Positions 21,941-33,090 of a stretch of DNA of 64,000 nt are shown piece after piece. Source of the stretch: Doryteuthis pealeii (taxonomy: Eukaryota > Mollusca > Cephalopoda > Myopsida > Loliginidae); assembly GCA_023376005.1 (NCBI GenBank), contig CM042151.1, forward strand, positions 81,140,199 to 81,204,198, given 5' to 3'. The notes beneath the pieces are model-generated. The model was not told where the DNA came from and made no database searches. It worked only from the letters and a program-made list of their open reading frames with translations. Each line of letters begins with the position of its first letter. Position 1 is the stretch's first letter. Made by a program: the position numbers and the translations under genes.

Positions 21941-22787
21941 GTAAGTCTGCAGAGTGGCCTACTGTCAGTATCAGCCAAACATCAAGGAAGTCTATCCTCT
22001 TTTTGGTTGTGTTAGACCCGGGAGATTGTTTTTGCTGAGGTGGAGTGGCACAACTACCATCAGCTCCCAAATGCTTTATGACACAGATCAGATTACCCAA
22101 TCTGTACTCCGCCTTGTCGGCTGGGGCGTTAGAATGCACCGACTGCACCTCTGCAGAGGGGTAAGACTCCCCCAATGGGGCCACCTGTTGGCCGTGGGTG
22201 GCGACCCGTGATGCTTAAGGATAGAACCCAGGTAGATGAGCAGTTTATGACTTGCAATACTCCACTTTGGCTCTAGACGGGCGGTCAGAGAGGCCCCCTC
22301 TGATCAGTCGGCTGGCCATGTCAAGCCCTAGCACCTATATGATTGCCCCAACCCTATTGCCCTTATGGCAAGCCCCAGCCCCTTTTTATCATATGGGTGC
22401 TAGAAGGTGGTGACTGAGGCTCTACATGTCCTGGGAATGACGTTAAATTCTATCTGATGGTGAGGTTAAAGTTTTGGAGGTTTGGGGAATGTGGAGCACC
22501 CCTTCATCACCATTGCTCCCAGGTCCACTCTGACTCGGAGTGGTAGTACCTGTTAGGGTCTCATCTATGGGTTAAATAGAAAAAAAATTGTATTATCCAT
22601 TAAGAATTGATTTATTTCAAAACTTTATCGGCATTAAATGACCCACTGAGGTTGATATGCCGTAAAACAAAACAAAACAAACAAACCAAACCAAACCAAT
22701 CTGTACTGCTCATGTGCGGAGTTGGTGAGGACCAGTGGCAAACCCAGAACCTTGTAGTTTCTAGGTGAATGCTCTACCGACTTAGTG
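21941..22787 (-). mobile_element. Family B SINE split by a family A insertion
   Basis: The left part 21941-22107 holds the body ('AAACATCAAGGAAGTCTATC', 'AGACCCGGGAGATTG', 'CTACCATCAGCTCCCAAATG') and the right part from 22707 holds the tRNA-like head ('GAGTTGGTGAGGACCAGTGG', 'AACCTTGTAG', 'GAATGCTCTACCGACTTAG'). Removing 22108-22695 and one copy of the duplication restores a continuous family B element in the minus orientation. Confidence 0.8.
22108..22695 (+). mobile_element. Family A SINE-like element, full copy, TSD CCAATCTGTAC
   Basis: A 588-bp element starting TCCGCCTTGTCGGCTGG and ending 'GATATGCCGTAAAACAAAAC' with (A/C)-rich repeats. A perfect 11-bp duplication CCAATCTGTAC lies at 22097-22107 and 22696-22706. 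It sits inside a family B SINE, so family A was active after that copy of B. Confidence 0.85.
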
Positions 22788-22799
22788 CAAATTGGTCAG

Positions 22800-24430
22800 A
22801 TAGGAATACTTGAAATCATATAACAAATGATTATTATTAATTATAAATAATTACTTTAAAACATAACATTTTGCATAAAATATTAGATAGGAACAGGGTT
22901 GGTGCTAGGATTTCCTGGGGCCTCTCCAAATCTATGATACAGCACCTCCCTCAACTATATATCAATTTTCATAAAGTAGTATCTTATTATAATGTTGATT
23001 GTGTGTTTGTCTGTCTGTAACTGAAACTAAATCACATTCTCTATGATTTTGTTTTTACTTAAACCTCAATTATTGATAAAATTATTTTACATTATCAATA
23101 CTGTTGAACTTATCTACTTACTAATAGCATGCAAGTGTATTTATATATTCAACAAAATTGCAGTTTACATGGTGAACTGGGAAGGCTAATTTGCATATTG
23201 ATATTAAATATTTGATTTTAATAAATATGTGCTTGGTATTATTGATTTCTAATTGTTTGGTTTTATCTTAATGAATATGAGCAAAAATCTTGGGGATAAA
23301 TTTTAAAAGAAATCCATTAACAAGAAAGAAGAAATAACTGTAATTTTATTCATTACTTCTTGATTTAACTAAATAGTTGAATTAGGAAAAATTAGCAATG
23401 AAAGACAAGAGTGATTGAAAATGATGGAAGAGTTAGTTTCAAAGTTGTTCATTTTTCAATTATAACCCCCGCCTCTATTTCAAATCATTTTATCTGCATT
23501 CTTATTTAGTTTCATTAGTTTTTCTAATTTAATACAATATTTTATTATATCAAAACTTAAATACTTGTACTTGGAGGGTGCATATATTTGCTAGTTCATA
23601 GAAAATATATGAAACCTGCCCTTCTAGGCCCCATCAAGCAGGCTTGAGCCTCTTCTGGTCAAGGAGTTTGGGTGTAGTACACATCTGCCCTATAGATGGA
23701 AATATTGTTATATATAAAAGATAATATAGAATTTTTAAATTATAATTTTCTAAGGAATAAAAGAATACATTAATTGCACTATTCAACACAAATACTGTTC
23801 CTGTATAGTATTGTTATTTCTTAATTGCTTATATTGTAAGAGTATAAAAAATGACCATTATTCTCTTCAAACTTTGCTTTTGTGCCCCACAAATATTATT
23901 CCTGGATAGTATGTCTTAATTGTATATGTTGTAAAAGTATAGAAAATGACCATTATTCCTTTCAAACTTTGGTTTTGTAACCTGGGTAATGAAATTTTTC
24001 TATATAAAAACAGGCAAATCCTATTCCTGGATAGATGTATAAATTTGAAAATGTCATTACCCAGATCACAAAAGCAAAGTTTGAAGAGAAAATTTGGTAT
24101 TTTCCATTTACCTTCAGTATCATCATTCTCATTGCAGTCTTGGAAGACTATATTTTCTTTTTAACTCTTAACATCCTATACTTCATTCCACCCTGCCGGA
24201 AGTTACATTCATTTTCTTAATCTACCCCAAATGATAGCCTTTGTTTAAAAGTAATATTAAACATATTTAGAAGTCTTTGATTTAAGGGAAATAACAGGTA
24301 GCTTTAAATGAAAAGGCCATTTTTAGCCATTTTTGATAAATGGTTATAGGAATTGGGCTCTGGACTTAGAAAAATCTCAACACGATGTTAAGAGTTAAAT
24401 TAAGATTTTTTTAAAAATTGAAATAGATCA
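22800..24430. other. AT-rich intergenic, no feature
   Basis: Repeated short motifs such as 'AAAATGACCATTATTC' (23850, 23945) and 'ATTCCTGGATAG' (23900, 24025) suggest a degenerate local duplication of about 90-100 bp near 23780-24060. No gene seen. Confidence 0.4.
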
Positions 24431-24436
24431 CTAAGT

Positions 24437-24690
24437 AGGCCTGAGCCTATTCTAGTAGTGACCAGGTATAAATTCAGAGTTTTCCTTCTCCTAGACTAGT
24501 TGCCTAACCCTGGTTAAAGAGCCCAGTTTGCCCTACTATTTACCCATAGCTGGAGGGAGAGTAGTTGGATTCATACGTTTTCCAAGGGTATTAGCACTAT
24601 CTGAACTGTGGCTTCGTCCAGGAATTGAACTCTGGTTTACGAGTCCATTTTCTATGACTCTAACCAGTACACCACTGTGCTTATATATTT
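24437..24690 (-). mobile_element. Family S tRNA-derived SINE
   Basis: On the minus strand the head is 'AGCACAGTGGTGTACTGG', 'TTAGAGTCATAG' and the B-box 'GAGTTCAATTCCTGGACG', then 'ACAGTTCAGATAGTGCTAAT' and 'GAATCCAACTACTCTCCCTC'. A second copy is at 45055-45262. This family is distinct from B and C. Confidence 0.65.
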
Positions 24691-24724
24691 CTTGTGCCTC
24701 TGAAGTTACTGCATATTCTGTGAT

Positions 24725-25010
24725 GACGCCACATCAGTAGAGAGCACAAGTTGGGAGGTTGAGCTCTCTCTAGAACTGCTGTGTTAGTGATCTTGTCTGT
24801 CCAGGTGATGCCCAGTATATGTCTAAGGCAGCAAAGGTAGAAGCTATTTACCCGCCTCTCTTGGTGGTAGTACAGTGTCCAGGTATCACTTCCATACAAG
24901 AGGGTGTTGGTAACACATGCCCTATACACTTATACCTTTGTATGGATAATGAGCCTGCTATTGTACCACATACTCGCCTTGAGCTTCCCAAAAATTGATA
25001 CAACTTTTCC
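24725..25010 (-). mobile_element. LINE reverse-transcriptase C-terminal remnant
   Basis: Minus-strand translation shows 'YRACVTNTLLYGSDTWTLYY', 'RRVNSFYLCCLRHILGITW' and 'DKITNTAVLERA', the well-known segment after the RT domain of an RTE/Nimbus-like non-LTR family (typically LYGSETWTL...LRCLRRILGI.W.D...N..VL). An upstream part near 24930-25010 continues in another frame. The 5' RT domain is missing. Confidence 0.75.
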
Positions 25011-25079
25011 GATCCGGTAACTGAGTTTAGCATCAGGTGACATTCTGAATTGATAAAAAACATTTCCTTTTTTTTTTTC

Positions 25080-25620
25080 AAGATTTTTTGATAAAATAAA
25101 TTATAAAATTAAATTAAAAATTGTCCAATTTTAATGAAATTTATTCATTAACAAATTTATTCATTAATTGTGAATAAAGTGGTGAAATTTTCATTTAAAT
25201 TGGACAATTCCTTGATTTTTAGTAATTGTTTGAACATTTTTATTACCTCCCCTTAACGAGAGTGCCCGTACCCATGTAATGTAAATAAAATGTTAAATGT
25301 TCTTGGTATGTACAAATAAGTTTATCTCGACTTTCCTTCTGTTGTGTTAAGAATTACATTTTTTATTACTTCCCTTGACAAAAATTGCACATACCTAAAT
25401 AATAGCAATCAGAATGTCTTGAGAGAGAGAGGTGGGGTGAATGACGCATTGAATATAAATGGTAATTTAATTTGTAAAAAAAATAAAAATTAAGCGTTTA
25501 ATTGCAAGTAAGTTTTACACACAAAAATGATTAAATATTTTACCTTTATCCCTCGCAAATAGAAAATATAAATCTTCGTAATTTACAAAGTTAAAGTAAA
25601 CAAAAGACGTAAACATTCAC
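25080..25620. other. AT-rich intergenic with small palindrome
   Basis: At 25115-25205 'AATTGTCCAATTTTAATGAA' returns inverted as 'TTAAATTGGACAATTC', a small fold-back related to repeat E. No gene seen. Confidence 0.4.
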
Positions 25621-25628
25621 ACACTCAC

Positions 25629-25680
25629 CTTTTCATGCCAACTTCCGTCCGTTTTGTTTTCTTACGGCCAATGCAACATT
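25629..25680 (-). promoter_or_regulatory. Candidate 5' splice site/first exon
   Basis: On the minus strand 'CGGAAGTTGGCATGAAAAG' is followed by GTGAGTG, a good donor, and carries an ETS-like CGGAAGT. It could be a first exon for ZNF-1, 14.6 kb downstream, by analogy with the arrangement proposed for ZNF-3. The link is speculative. Confidence 0.2.
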
Positions 25681-25919
25681 AAGAAAAAAGGAAAAACAAT
25701 AAAATTATAAATAAATTAAAAGGTTTACGACTAAATTTTCTTCCTAAAATCTTAACATTTTTTTTCTGCAAACCAATAACCAACAATCTCATTTTGAAGA
25801 ACGATGGTCAAGGGAGATAATAAATAAAACGAAAACTTTTTGTCAATTAAAAAAAAAATTAAAGATCATCAAATTTTTATTTATTTCTTTTATTTTGCTT
25901 ATCTTATTCAAATTATTTT

Positions 25920-26291
25920 GACTGAACTTACACAAAGTGTCAAAATTAGGGTAACCCAGAAAAAACAGAACCCACAAATTTTGTAATAAAACTGTTAATT
26001 TTAACTATGGGGGTCTAGGATTAGGGGTTAGGGTTAGGATTAGGGTTGGGGTTTAGGGTTAGTCTAATGGGAAAATGAATAAATAATTTGGGTTCTGTTT
26101 TTTCTGGGTCTCCCTGTATACCAGTGACCATTAAGAAAAAAGAAAAAACAGAACCCACAAATTTTGTAATAAAATTGTTAATTTTATAACTAGGGGTTTA
26201 GGGTTAGGATTAGGGGTTAGGGTTAGTTTAATGGGAAAATAAATAAATAATTTGGGTTCTGTTTTTTCTGGGTCACCCTAATTTTGACACC
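25920..26291. mobile_element. M1 hAT-like MITE, two-unit form, right end truncated
   Basis: Left end GACTGAACTTACAC, right end stops at 'AATTTTGACACC' without the last 17 bp. It contains the two richest telomere-like cores, for example 'AGGGTTAGGATTAGGG' near 26025 and 'GGGTTTAGGGTTAGG' near 26195. Confidence 0.75.
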
Positions 26292-26491
26292 TTGATTTTG
26301 TTTAAATTCATTTTGTTTGAACTAATTATTTAATTGTTTATAAATTCTACTTTGTTTATTTTCCTTAATCTATTTTGTTTAAATTTTTATTTATCAATTT
26401 TTCATTCTTTATTAAGTTAATTAAGAAAACATAAGAATCATTCAGTGTAATTATTCTCAAGGCACTTCGTTAGGGTCCAGGTGGTACAGCC

Positions 26492-26494
26492 ATA

Positions 26495-26549
<55 letters not shown>
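26492..26549. repeat. (CT)n(AT)n microsatellite
   Basis: About ten CT units run directly into about eighteen AT units. The same compound arrangement recurs at 37188-37286. Confidence 0.9.
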
Positions 26550-26550
<1 letters not shown>

Positions 26551-26999
26551 AAAGGATAGATAAATAAAGGAAAGGAAATGTTGAATGGATAAAAATGGTT
26601 TAATGAAATGCCAACATGTGTTTCGGCTGAGAGTTTGTCCATGTACACATTGTATTCTATTTATTATTATTTTAAGAATGAAATAAAATTATGATAATAG
26701 AAAAATATAAAATATTTAAGTAAACAAAAAAATTGCCTTCTTCAGGGATAAATGTTTGATATTTGATGTTAAAACGGTCAAAATACAGAGAATTTAGAAG
26801 TGTTCAAAAAAGAATTTCTTTGAAAAGTTTTGAGAGGCTTACGGTTGGAGGAATAAAGTAATATTTGGTGACACTTACGGTTTGAAAATAAAGAATATTC
26901 AGTGATGAGTGACATTTGAAAAACTCTTTCTCATATAATGGTTTGTCAGGTAACCAGTTTATAATGGTTGTCAATTTATAGTGGTTGTTTTGAATGAAG

Positions 27000-27000
<1 letters not shown>
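26550..27000. other. Intergenic, no feature
   Basis: AT-rich. Contains a 'GTGTTTCGGCTGAGAG' motif of the kind found in the centre of family D and related fold-backs, with no clear element around it. Confidence 0.35.
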
Positions 27001-27056
<56 letters not shown>

Positions 27057-27080
27057 AGATAGATAGATAGATAGATATAT
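27001..27080. repeat. (TA)n(GATA)n microsatellite
   Basis: More than twenty TA units, a short interruption, then six GATA-type units. Confidence 0.9.
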
Positions 27081-27960
27081 TATTAATTACAAAACACACT
27101 ATAAGGTTATGGAAATAATAAAAGGAAAAACAAATCATTTGAAGAAGGAATCAATAAGTCTTTTATTTGAAACATTAAAGTTACAGTAATAAGAGAAGTC
27201 AATATCTAGTGTTCAAAGTTCATCAGAATATGTTTTTTTTTTAAAGTTCAGTAATATAAAGGAAGAAAGGGTAAGAAAGAGTATAACATCTAATCAGGAG
27301 TGGAGATTTTAGAGAGGGTAAAATAAGTTGTACCTTAGTAGCAGGCAAATAGTTCTAAATTAAGCGACGTGAATTAGTCCAGTATGCGTCAGTCTCTCTG
27401 AACTTCTAATCAAAAAACATCTTTTAAATATCCAAACCTAGGCTCCAGATTCGGTCCGTTTTGAAAACTTCTTTTTAGGTGCAAAGGCCTCTGATTGGTA
27501 TAAAATTATCATTTTCATTATTTCTATTTTTGATTTATACCTGCACAGATCCTATGTGCAGATTGCTTACTTTCATCATTTTATTTCTACTTTCAATGCA
27601 TTAACTTCCACCTCACTTCTTATCATATCACTACACTCATGTTCACACTGGCAAATCAGAAGAGAGGTCAAACACAGGTTAAAATCTGTACATCATTTTT
27701 CACAACTGTTAGTTTGAATTTATTTGAATTAATAGGTGACCTATTAATTATGTATCATATGCAGACAGTATTAGTGGTGAGCAGATGGCAGGTATGTCCA
27801 AGCAGCAGCAACCATACCATTTCTGTTACCATCATGACAGGGAATGGTGGATATTATGCATTTGTGATTAAAACCCCTCCCTATGGCTGGCTAGGCCGCT
27901 GCCCAGATTCATCCCCTTGTAATTACTTCATCTGGAAATACCTGAAGATACTTTCAACAT
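27080..27960. other. Intergenic, no feature
   Basis: A 107-codon plus-strand frame (27639-27962) has no recognisable domain, and I do not call it a gene. The remainder is AT-rich. Confidence 0.4.
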
Positions 27961-27964
27961 AGGC

Positions 27965-28190
27965 TGCTTGTTTGTTTGTTTGTTGGGTTTTATGGCACAT
28001 CAACCCTTGTTGAGTTATTTTATTCCAAAGATATTTTGTTCTATTCATGCTTGATAGGTATTCAACATTTATTTATAAACAACTTTTTAACACATTTTTT
28101 TAAAAATCTTCTATTTTTTACTATTTAACCCATAGGTGGGACCCTAACAGGTACTACCATTCCAGGTTAGAGAGGACCTGGGAGTAATGG
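27965..28190 (-). mobile_element. Family A element, 5'-truncated
   Basis: The tail (TTTG)n, 'ATGGCACATCAACCC' and 'ATTTAACCCATAGGTGGGACC' through 'GGACCTGGGAGTAATGGC' match the 3' third of family A. The rest is absent and fold-back M4 begins 10 bp later. Confidence 0.7.
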
Positions 28191-28199
28191 CAATAAATC

Positions 28200-28676
28200 A
28201 GCCCAGATCAGTTTTGAAAGGAACTGAATTTTACTTTTCACCAGCTGTCAGTAAACAAAATCAGCAACCAATAAAAACCAAAAAGATTTTGCTATCAAAT
28301 TTTAATTTTAAAATATTCTAAAATTCTGAAATAGGGTTAGGAGGGGTTTGGGTTAGCAGTTATTATCATAACCTTATAATATACTTTTTATAAATCTTTT
28401 TTATTAACTATCCGTGGAGGCACATGGAAAATGAATAAATGTGTCTCTTGTTTTAAGTTGTTGTTTTTTTTAAATAACAATATTAGTTTATCTTTTGCGC
28501 AAAATTAATTTTTTCACATATGCTGAGAGCAGCAACATGAAATAACTAATTTTTTATTAAAATAAAAAAATATTTTAGTATAAAAACGTGCCTTTCATTT
28601 TTTATCGGCTGCTGATTTTGTTTACTGACAACAGGTGAAAAGTAAAATTCAGTTCCTTTCAAAACTGATCTGGGCT
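28200..28676. mobile_element. M4 fold-back MITE, 477 bp
   Basis: Terminal arms of about 75 bp: 'AGCCCAGATCAGTTTTGAAA', 'GGAACTGAATTTTACTTTTC' and 'GTAAACAAAATCAGCA' at the left are mirrored at the right end down to 'CAAAACTGATCTGGGCT'. The interior is AT-rich without ORF. The immediate flanks show no clear duplication, so the superfamily is not assigned. Confidence 0.8.
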
Positions 28677-28679
28677 GGG

Positions 28680-29000
28680 GTGCCTGTTGGTGACTTGGTC
28701 CGAACTGTCAAAGTGAGTCAGTTTGCTGATGAAGTAAGTGTCAGTCAGTGTGTTGTGCGAGTGACCAGTCCAGTCTGAGCGAGTTTTGACATGAAGCAGC
28801 TGCTATATATGGCACTCAGGAATATTCCATATTTGCATATGGGTGATACCATTCCCTGAGTCCTGATTGGCTGCTGACTTTACTGGGGATATGGTGCTTA
28901 GAGAAATAACCTTATGGCAATGCAAGATCCGTATTGGGTTATGGTTTGCTCGCTAACTGGGTAATTCCATGTCAAATCATCCAGGCCATGTCACTCACCA
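28680..29000. other. Unclassified block
   Basis: Locally less AT-rich, with 'GAATATTCCATATTTGCATA' and a run of short GTGAGTCAGT-type words. It may be part of an LTR or another element. Nothing conclusive seen. Confidence 0.25.
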
Positions 29001-29001
29001 C

Positions 29002-29690
29002 TTTCAATTTTTCTGAAATTTTGTCCAAGTATGGATTATGTTAAAGTTAGACAATCCCCAAAATTTGAGCACCCAATTCCAAAAAAATGGCAGAGTTATG
29101 TTGATTTTTAGTTCTTCAAATTTGAGGGGGAAAAATGGCAACTTTTTGTAATCTATTTTAATGAAAAGTCTTAATGTCAATTAATTTTAAGTTAATGATG
29201 ATTTCTAATTTTTTCATAGCAAAATGTGGCACTACATCTATGACAAAAAAATGTTCTATTATTGTTTCACATATATTGAACATTATTTGACCAAATTTTG
29301 ATATTTGCTCAGAACTGAAGCTACAACATTTTGTAAAAATTTGTTAGAATTTTTCACTTTAATTTTGTCCAGTTGTGGACTATGTTAAAGTTAGACAATC
29401 CCCAAAATTTGACTTAAAATTGGTTAACTATCAGACATTTTTGATAGCATTTTTGGATTCCTTGGTTACATTTTTTTATGAACCAATTTTTAGTAGTAGG
29501 GACTCATTTTACAGTCAAAAATAGATTATAAGGTGTTGCCATTTTTACCCCCCCCCTAAAATTTGGAGAGCTAAAAATTGATATAACTCCGCCAATGTTT
29601 TGATTTGGAAACTCAAATTATGGGGATTGTCTAACGTTAGCATAGTTCACACCTGGAAAAGATTTCAGAAAAATTAACTGGGATCAGACG
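29002..29690. mobile_element. M5 fold-back element with a third internal arm copy
   Basis: The left arm ('TTTTTCTGAAATTTTGTCCA', 'GTTAGACAATCCCCA', 'GGCAGAGTTATGTTGATT') recurs inverted at 29540-29690 and, in part, in direct orientation at 29350-29410. Arms are about 140 bp. No ORF. Confidence 0.7.
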
Positions 29691-29699
29691 CTGACAGGA

Positions 29700-30150
29700 A
29701 GAAATTTCCTCCCCATAGCTATGACCTATGAATAAAGTCTGAAACTTAAAACTACCTTTTGTCTTCTTTTGTCTCTTCTTTTTCCTTCCATTCAGCTGAA
29801 AACCACAAGAATGAATAACCACCATAATCAGGTTAAATAGAAAACCTGCTAAGACGCACCAGAAATGACCAACAACCTTAAACCAACATAAAAACCATAC
29901 AAAATCCTACAAGAAAACGATTGTTTCCATGTCTTCATGGAACATCATTATAGCAATAACAGTTTCTTTTGGGAGACCATATGCTGGAAGTATTTGCTTC
30001 ATATTTTCTCTGTGAATAGATTTAAATTCCTTGGAGAAATTGCCAAACAAGAGCGTTCCCTTGAGATTCTTTGCTCATGCTGCTTGCTGTTTTCAACAAA
30101 TCTTGAAAACAGCACCTCACAAAAAAGCATCTGTATGGCCACTTACATCC
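29700..30150. other. Intergenic, no firm feature
   Basis: An AC-rich stretch near 29820-29910 and unassigned sequence. It may be part of the LINE whose 3' end follows. Confidence 0.35.
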
Positions 30151-30159
30151 TATCACACA

Positions 30160-30425
30160 AACCATCTAAGTAAGACACACAAGACATACTGGACACTGCT
30201 GGAGGAGTAAAGATGAACTCATAAGTGACATTCTTCTGTGGACTCCTACATACGGACACACTGGTTTTGGCCAAACAGCAAAGACTTATATACAACAACA
30301 ATGTCCAGGCACTGGATACCAAGTTGAGGACATACCAAGAGTGATGGCCGATTAAGATGGATGGAAAGAGTCACAGTAATTTGTATTGACAGCATTACAC
30401 GATGATGATGATGATGATGATGATG
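30160..30425 (+). mobile_element. LINE C-terminal remnant with (GAT)n tail
   Basis: Plus-strand translation gives 'DILLWTPTYGHTGFGQTAKT' then 'GYQVEDIPRVMAD', a stop and 'DGWKES'. This is the C-terminal segment of a non-LTR family whose living members read LLW.P.HGHxxxGRPAKTYIxQL...LP.AM.DRDGW. It ends in about ten GAT units (30392-30424), a usual 3' tail for such elements. Confidence 0.75.
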
Positions 30426-30624
30426 AAATGGTTTCAAGTATTCTTATCTAATACTAATAATTTTCACAGGATGTTGAAATTGCCAGGAGTGTACTTATTC
30501 ATGGTTGTTCTGCCTTCCTTATTGTTTCTTGCTCACAAAATATTTCTTATGGTAACAGCCAACCCTTGGTAAGGATCTACATACATAAATGCATTGACTC
30601 TTCTCCAAAAACCATTCATTCCTT

Positions 30625-30712
30625 CCTTCCTTAAATACAACAGTAATGTCCAGGCACTGGATGCCAAGTTGAGGACATACCAAGAGTGATGACTGATTAA
30701 GATGATGAAAAA
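30625..30712 (+). mobile_element. Second copy of the same LINE tail
   Basis: 'AATGTCCAGGCACTGGAT', 'CCAAGTTGAGGACATACC' and 'AAGAGTGATG' repeat the sequence at 30300-30345 almost exactly, between two (CATTCCTTCCTT) tracts. A short, recent local duplication or a separate truncated insertion. Confidence 0.65.
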
Positions 30713-30899
30713 AAACATTCATTCCTTCCTTCCTTCCTACCCCATGTCGGACTTGAGTATAATCTCAGATGCCTACATGACAATTAACACATACCAACAT
30801 ACAACCCCACCAGGACTTTTCCCACCCAGTGGAGGAATTCGGCAGTTCTTACCAATCCAGCAAAGTGTGTAGTGGCCTTCAATATTATTATTAATGATG

Positions 30900-31690
30900 A
30901 ACAACTTTGTAGAGGGCAAACATATGTATTAAGAATGACGGAGAATAAATTTGTATGTATTTAACAACAAATATGTGAAGGTTCAAAAGAAATAAAATGT
31001 GTATATATGATGTGGAAAGGTTTGCTAATGTGAAATGTAAAAGTTTGTGTGTAGAGTTTAGAAAAGTTTGTCAAGAAATGTGTAATGGGAAATGTAAAAT
31101 GTTTATGTAGTTGTCAAAGTTCGATCAGATGTGGACCAAAAATGAAAATTAAGTTTGTATCTACGACCTGCTGAAATGGATTCCTGATGTTGAACGAAGT
31201 GGTATGAATGAATGGTAGTAGTAGGAGTGTTGTAGTTGTGTTGAGGTAGTGGAATCATTCGTTCGGACATATGTTTCTTGGTCGTGTTCTATCTGGCCGC
31301 GAGATGGAATCTGTGTGTTTGTTTGTTGTTGTCGGTGTGTGTGTCCTATCTGACGGCAAGATGAATTCTGTGTAATTGTTGATTTCTTCTCTGTCTTTTA
31401 TAATTACCAGGTGGATCCAAAAGTAATTAATTTTTTGAGCGCGAATGTGTGGACGTAGTAGAGAACAATGCTAACCTAGTTAATCGAACCTGACTTTTGT
31501 ATAAGCATTTGTTTTAATCTATTTTCCTTAAGTTTGGGAAAAGGATTGTGTTTGTGTGTTTGTTTTAATCTATTTTCCTTAAGTTTAGGAAAAGAGATAT
31601 GTTTATGTGTTTTTATCCTTATTTGGGTATGAAATATATGATTGTATTCTATAAGTGTCAACATGCATCTCTTGGGTTCTTTTTGAGCAC
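30900..31690. repeat. Long dispersed repeat F, copy 1
   Basis: Aligns over about 0.7 kb with 38870-39595. Shared landmarks are 'AACAAATATGTGAAGGTTC', 'CGAGATGGAATCTGTGTGTT', 'GTTGATTTCTTCTCTGTCTT', 'GTGGACGTAGTAG' and 'GAATTGTATTCTATAAG'-type ends. Near 31500-31590 a unit of about 65 bp with 'TCTATTTTCCTTAAGTTT' occurs twice (three times in the other copy). No firm protein. It may be an LTR-element fragment. Confidence 0.65.
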
Positions 31691-31699
31691 CTATATTCA

Positions 31700-32640
31700 C
31701 TCAATCTTTTTCTACCTGAGGTTTGTTAAGAAAGACATTGAACTTTTTTGTTATCTTATTCTTAAATGTACATGTTGTATTATTGTGTGGTGGTGTGGGT
31801 TTTTTTACAATACCCTGTAGTGAGAATTCTAAGGGGCCATTGTTTTCAGATCAGGGGATGGAAAACTACCAGGATGGTTATGGCCCCAACTCACCCCAGA
31901 GGCAGGAATCTTGCGAGTCACATAATATAGTTAGTCAGGAAATCAGTTTTCAACCAGAGATGAAGCAACTTAGAAATAAAATCTTGTACAAGAAAATCAA
32001 AGTCTTGTTAATTAATTGCATACCCTTAAAAGAAGCCCTTTGTTAAAGATGAAACAGCCAGACAGGAACTTAGAAGAAGTTAGAAGACTAGACAACAGAA
32101 TGATCAGCCAAAGAAGATAGAAAGGTATACAACATATTATTTGTGTACAATACATAACTTTTATATAACATTTGTTGGGTCAGTAAAATGGTAATTCCTG
32201 TGTGTGGAGTTGAGTGAGGGAGAGGCTTTCTGTGATTGGATATACCAATCATGTGATGAGTCCAAAAAGTTTTGGCACAAAATACCAAAATCCCTAAGAG
32301 AGACCCCGGACCAGATCCAACGAGGCATGACTTTAAATCCTCTCCAAGAAATCACCTTAAGATACCAGTTACTCATGGTTTTATTTGTCTTTAATAAATT
32401 GTTAGAATTAAACTAAGTTTTAATTCATTTATTTGTTGTTGTTAGTCTTAGAATTAAATGCTATACTAACACAATATATGTATTAGTGTACAATACATAA
32501 CTATTATGTTACATTTATTGTCTTAAGTTTTGCCTTTTTGTCATTTTATTTAAGGGTTTTATGTTCGACTGACCACTTAGTTAACTGCTACTAGGTAACT
32601 TTTGCACAAATGAGCAGGCAGAATAATGGTTAATACTTGT
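31700..32640. repeat. Unclassified block with a direct repeat
   Basis: 'GTGTACAATACATAACT' followed by 'TATATAACATTTGTTG' at about 32142-32175 recurs as a near-copy at 32485-32520, about 340 bp apart. This is either a small tandem duplication or an insertion with long duplication. The 107-codon frame at 31723-32046 is not recognisable. Confidence 0.35.
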
Positions 32641-32775
32641 GGAGAGAGAAACCATGCACATAGTGGTTCGAAGCGTGCACGACTCTGTTTGGCATGCAGA
32701 ATGAGATCAGAGCAAGTGGGGAGATTGAACTCACATCCTCCTAATCATGAGTCATGGCCTGACGCATGTGAATTA
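32640..32775 (-). mobile_element. tRNA-like SINE head
   Basis: On the minus strand 'TTTAGTAATTCACATGCG' and 'CATGACTCATGATTAGGAGG' lead to the B-box 'GTGAGTTCAATCTCCCC'. It abuts the G repeat that follows. Confidence 0.45.
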
Positions 32776-32799
32776 CTAAACTGTGTAGAGTAACCCGGA

Positions 32800-33090
32800 T
32801 GTGAAGTCTCATTGCGAGGATTGACGCGTGCTGATGAATGTCGAATGCTGCATGGGCAAGTCAGAGTGAGGAGCCCGGATGAACACTGTAATTGTGTATT
32901 TAAGGACCTGCTCTCACAAACCGGGGAGAAAGCCTGCAGTAGATTTTGGCTGTCGCGACGAGTGGAAGAGAGAAAAAAAAAATATTTGGATAGTGTCGGT
33001 GAGAAGTGTGCAGCATTGCTGGGAGAGATTGTTCCAGACTGAACACTTGGTCAGTTGGGAGAGCAAACGCGTCAGACTTAACTGTGCCCC
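32800..33090 (+). repeat. LTR-like repeat G, copy 1
   Basis: Shares 'GTGAGGAGCCCGGATG', a TATA-like 'TGTATTTAAGGAC', 'CTCTCACAAACC' and 'CTGCAGTAGATTTTG' then 'TGTCGCGACGAG' with 37915-38190 (inverted). The promoter-like TATTTAA between conserved blocks suggests a retroelement LTR or 5' region. No flanking coding domain is present. Confidence 0.45.

Noticed and set aside
27639..27962. 107-codon frame as a gene
   Set aside because: No recognisable domain, no splice or promoter context, and it abuts a truncated family A element.
31390..31450. Mariner terminal repeat ('GGATCCAAAAGTAATTAATT')
   Set aside because: Resembles mariner ends, but the matching inverted end is not found within several kb and the sequence is part of repeat F.
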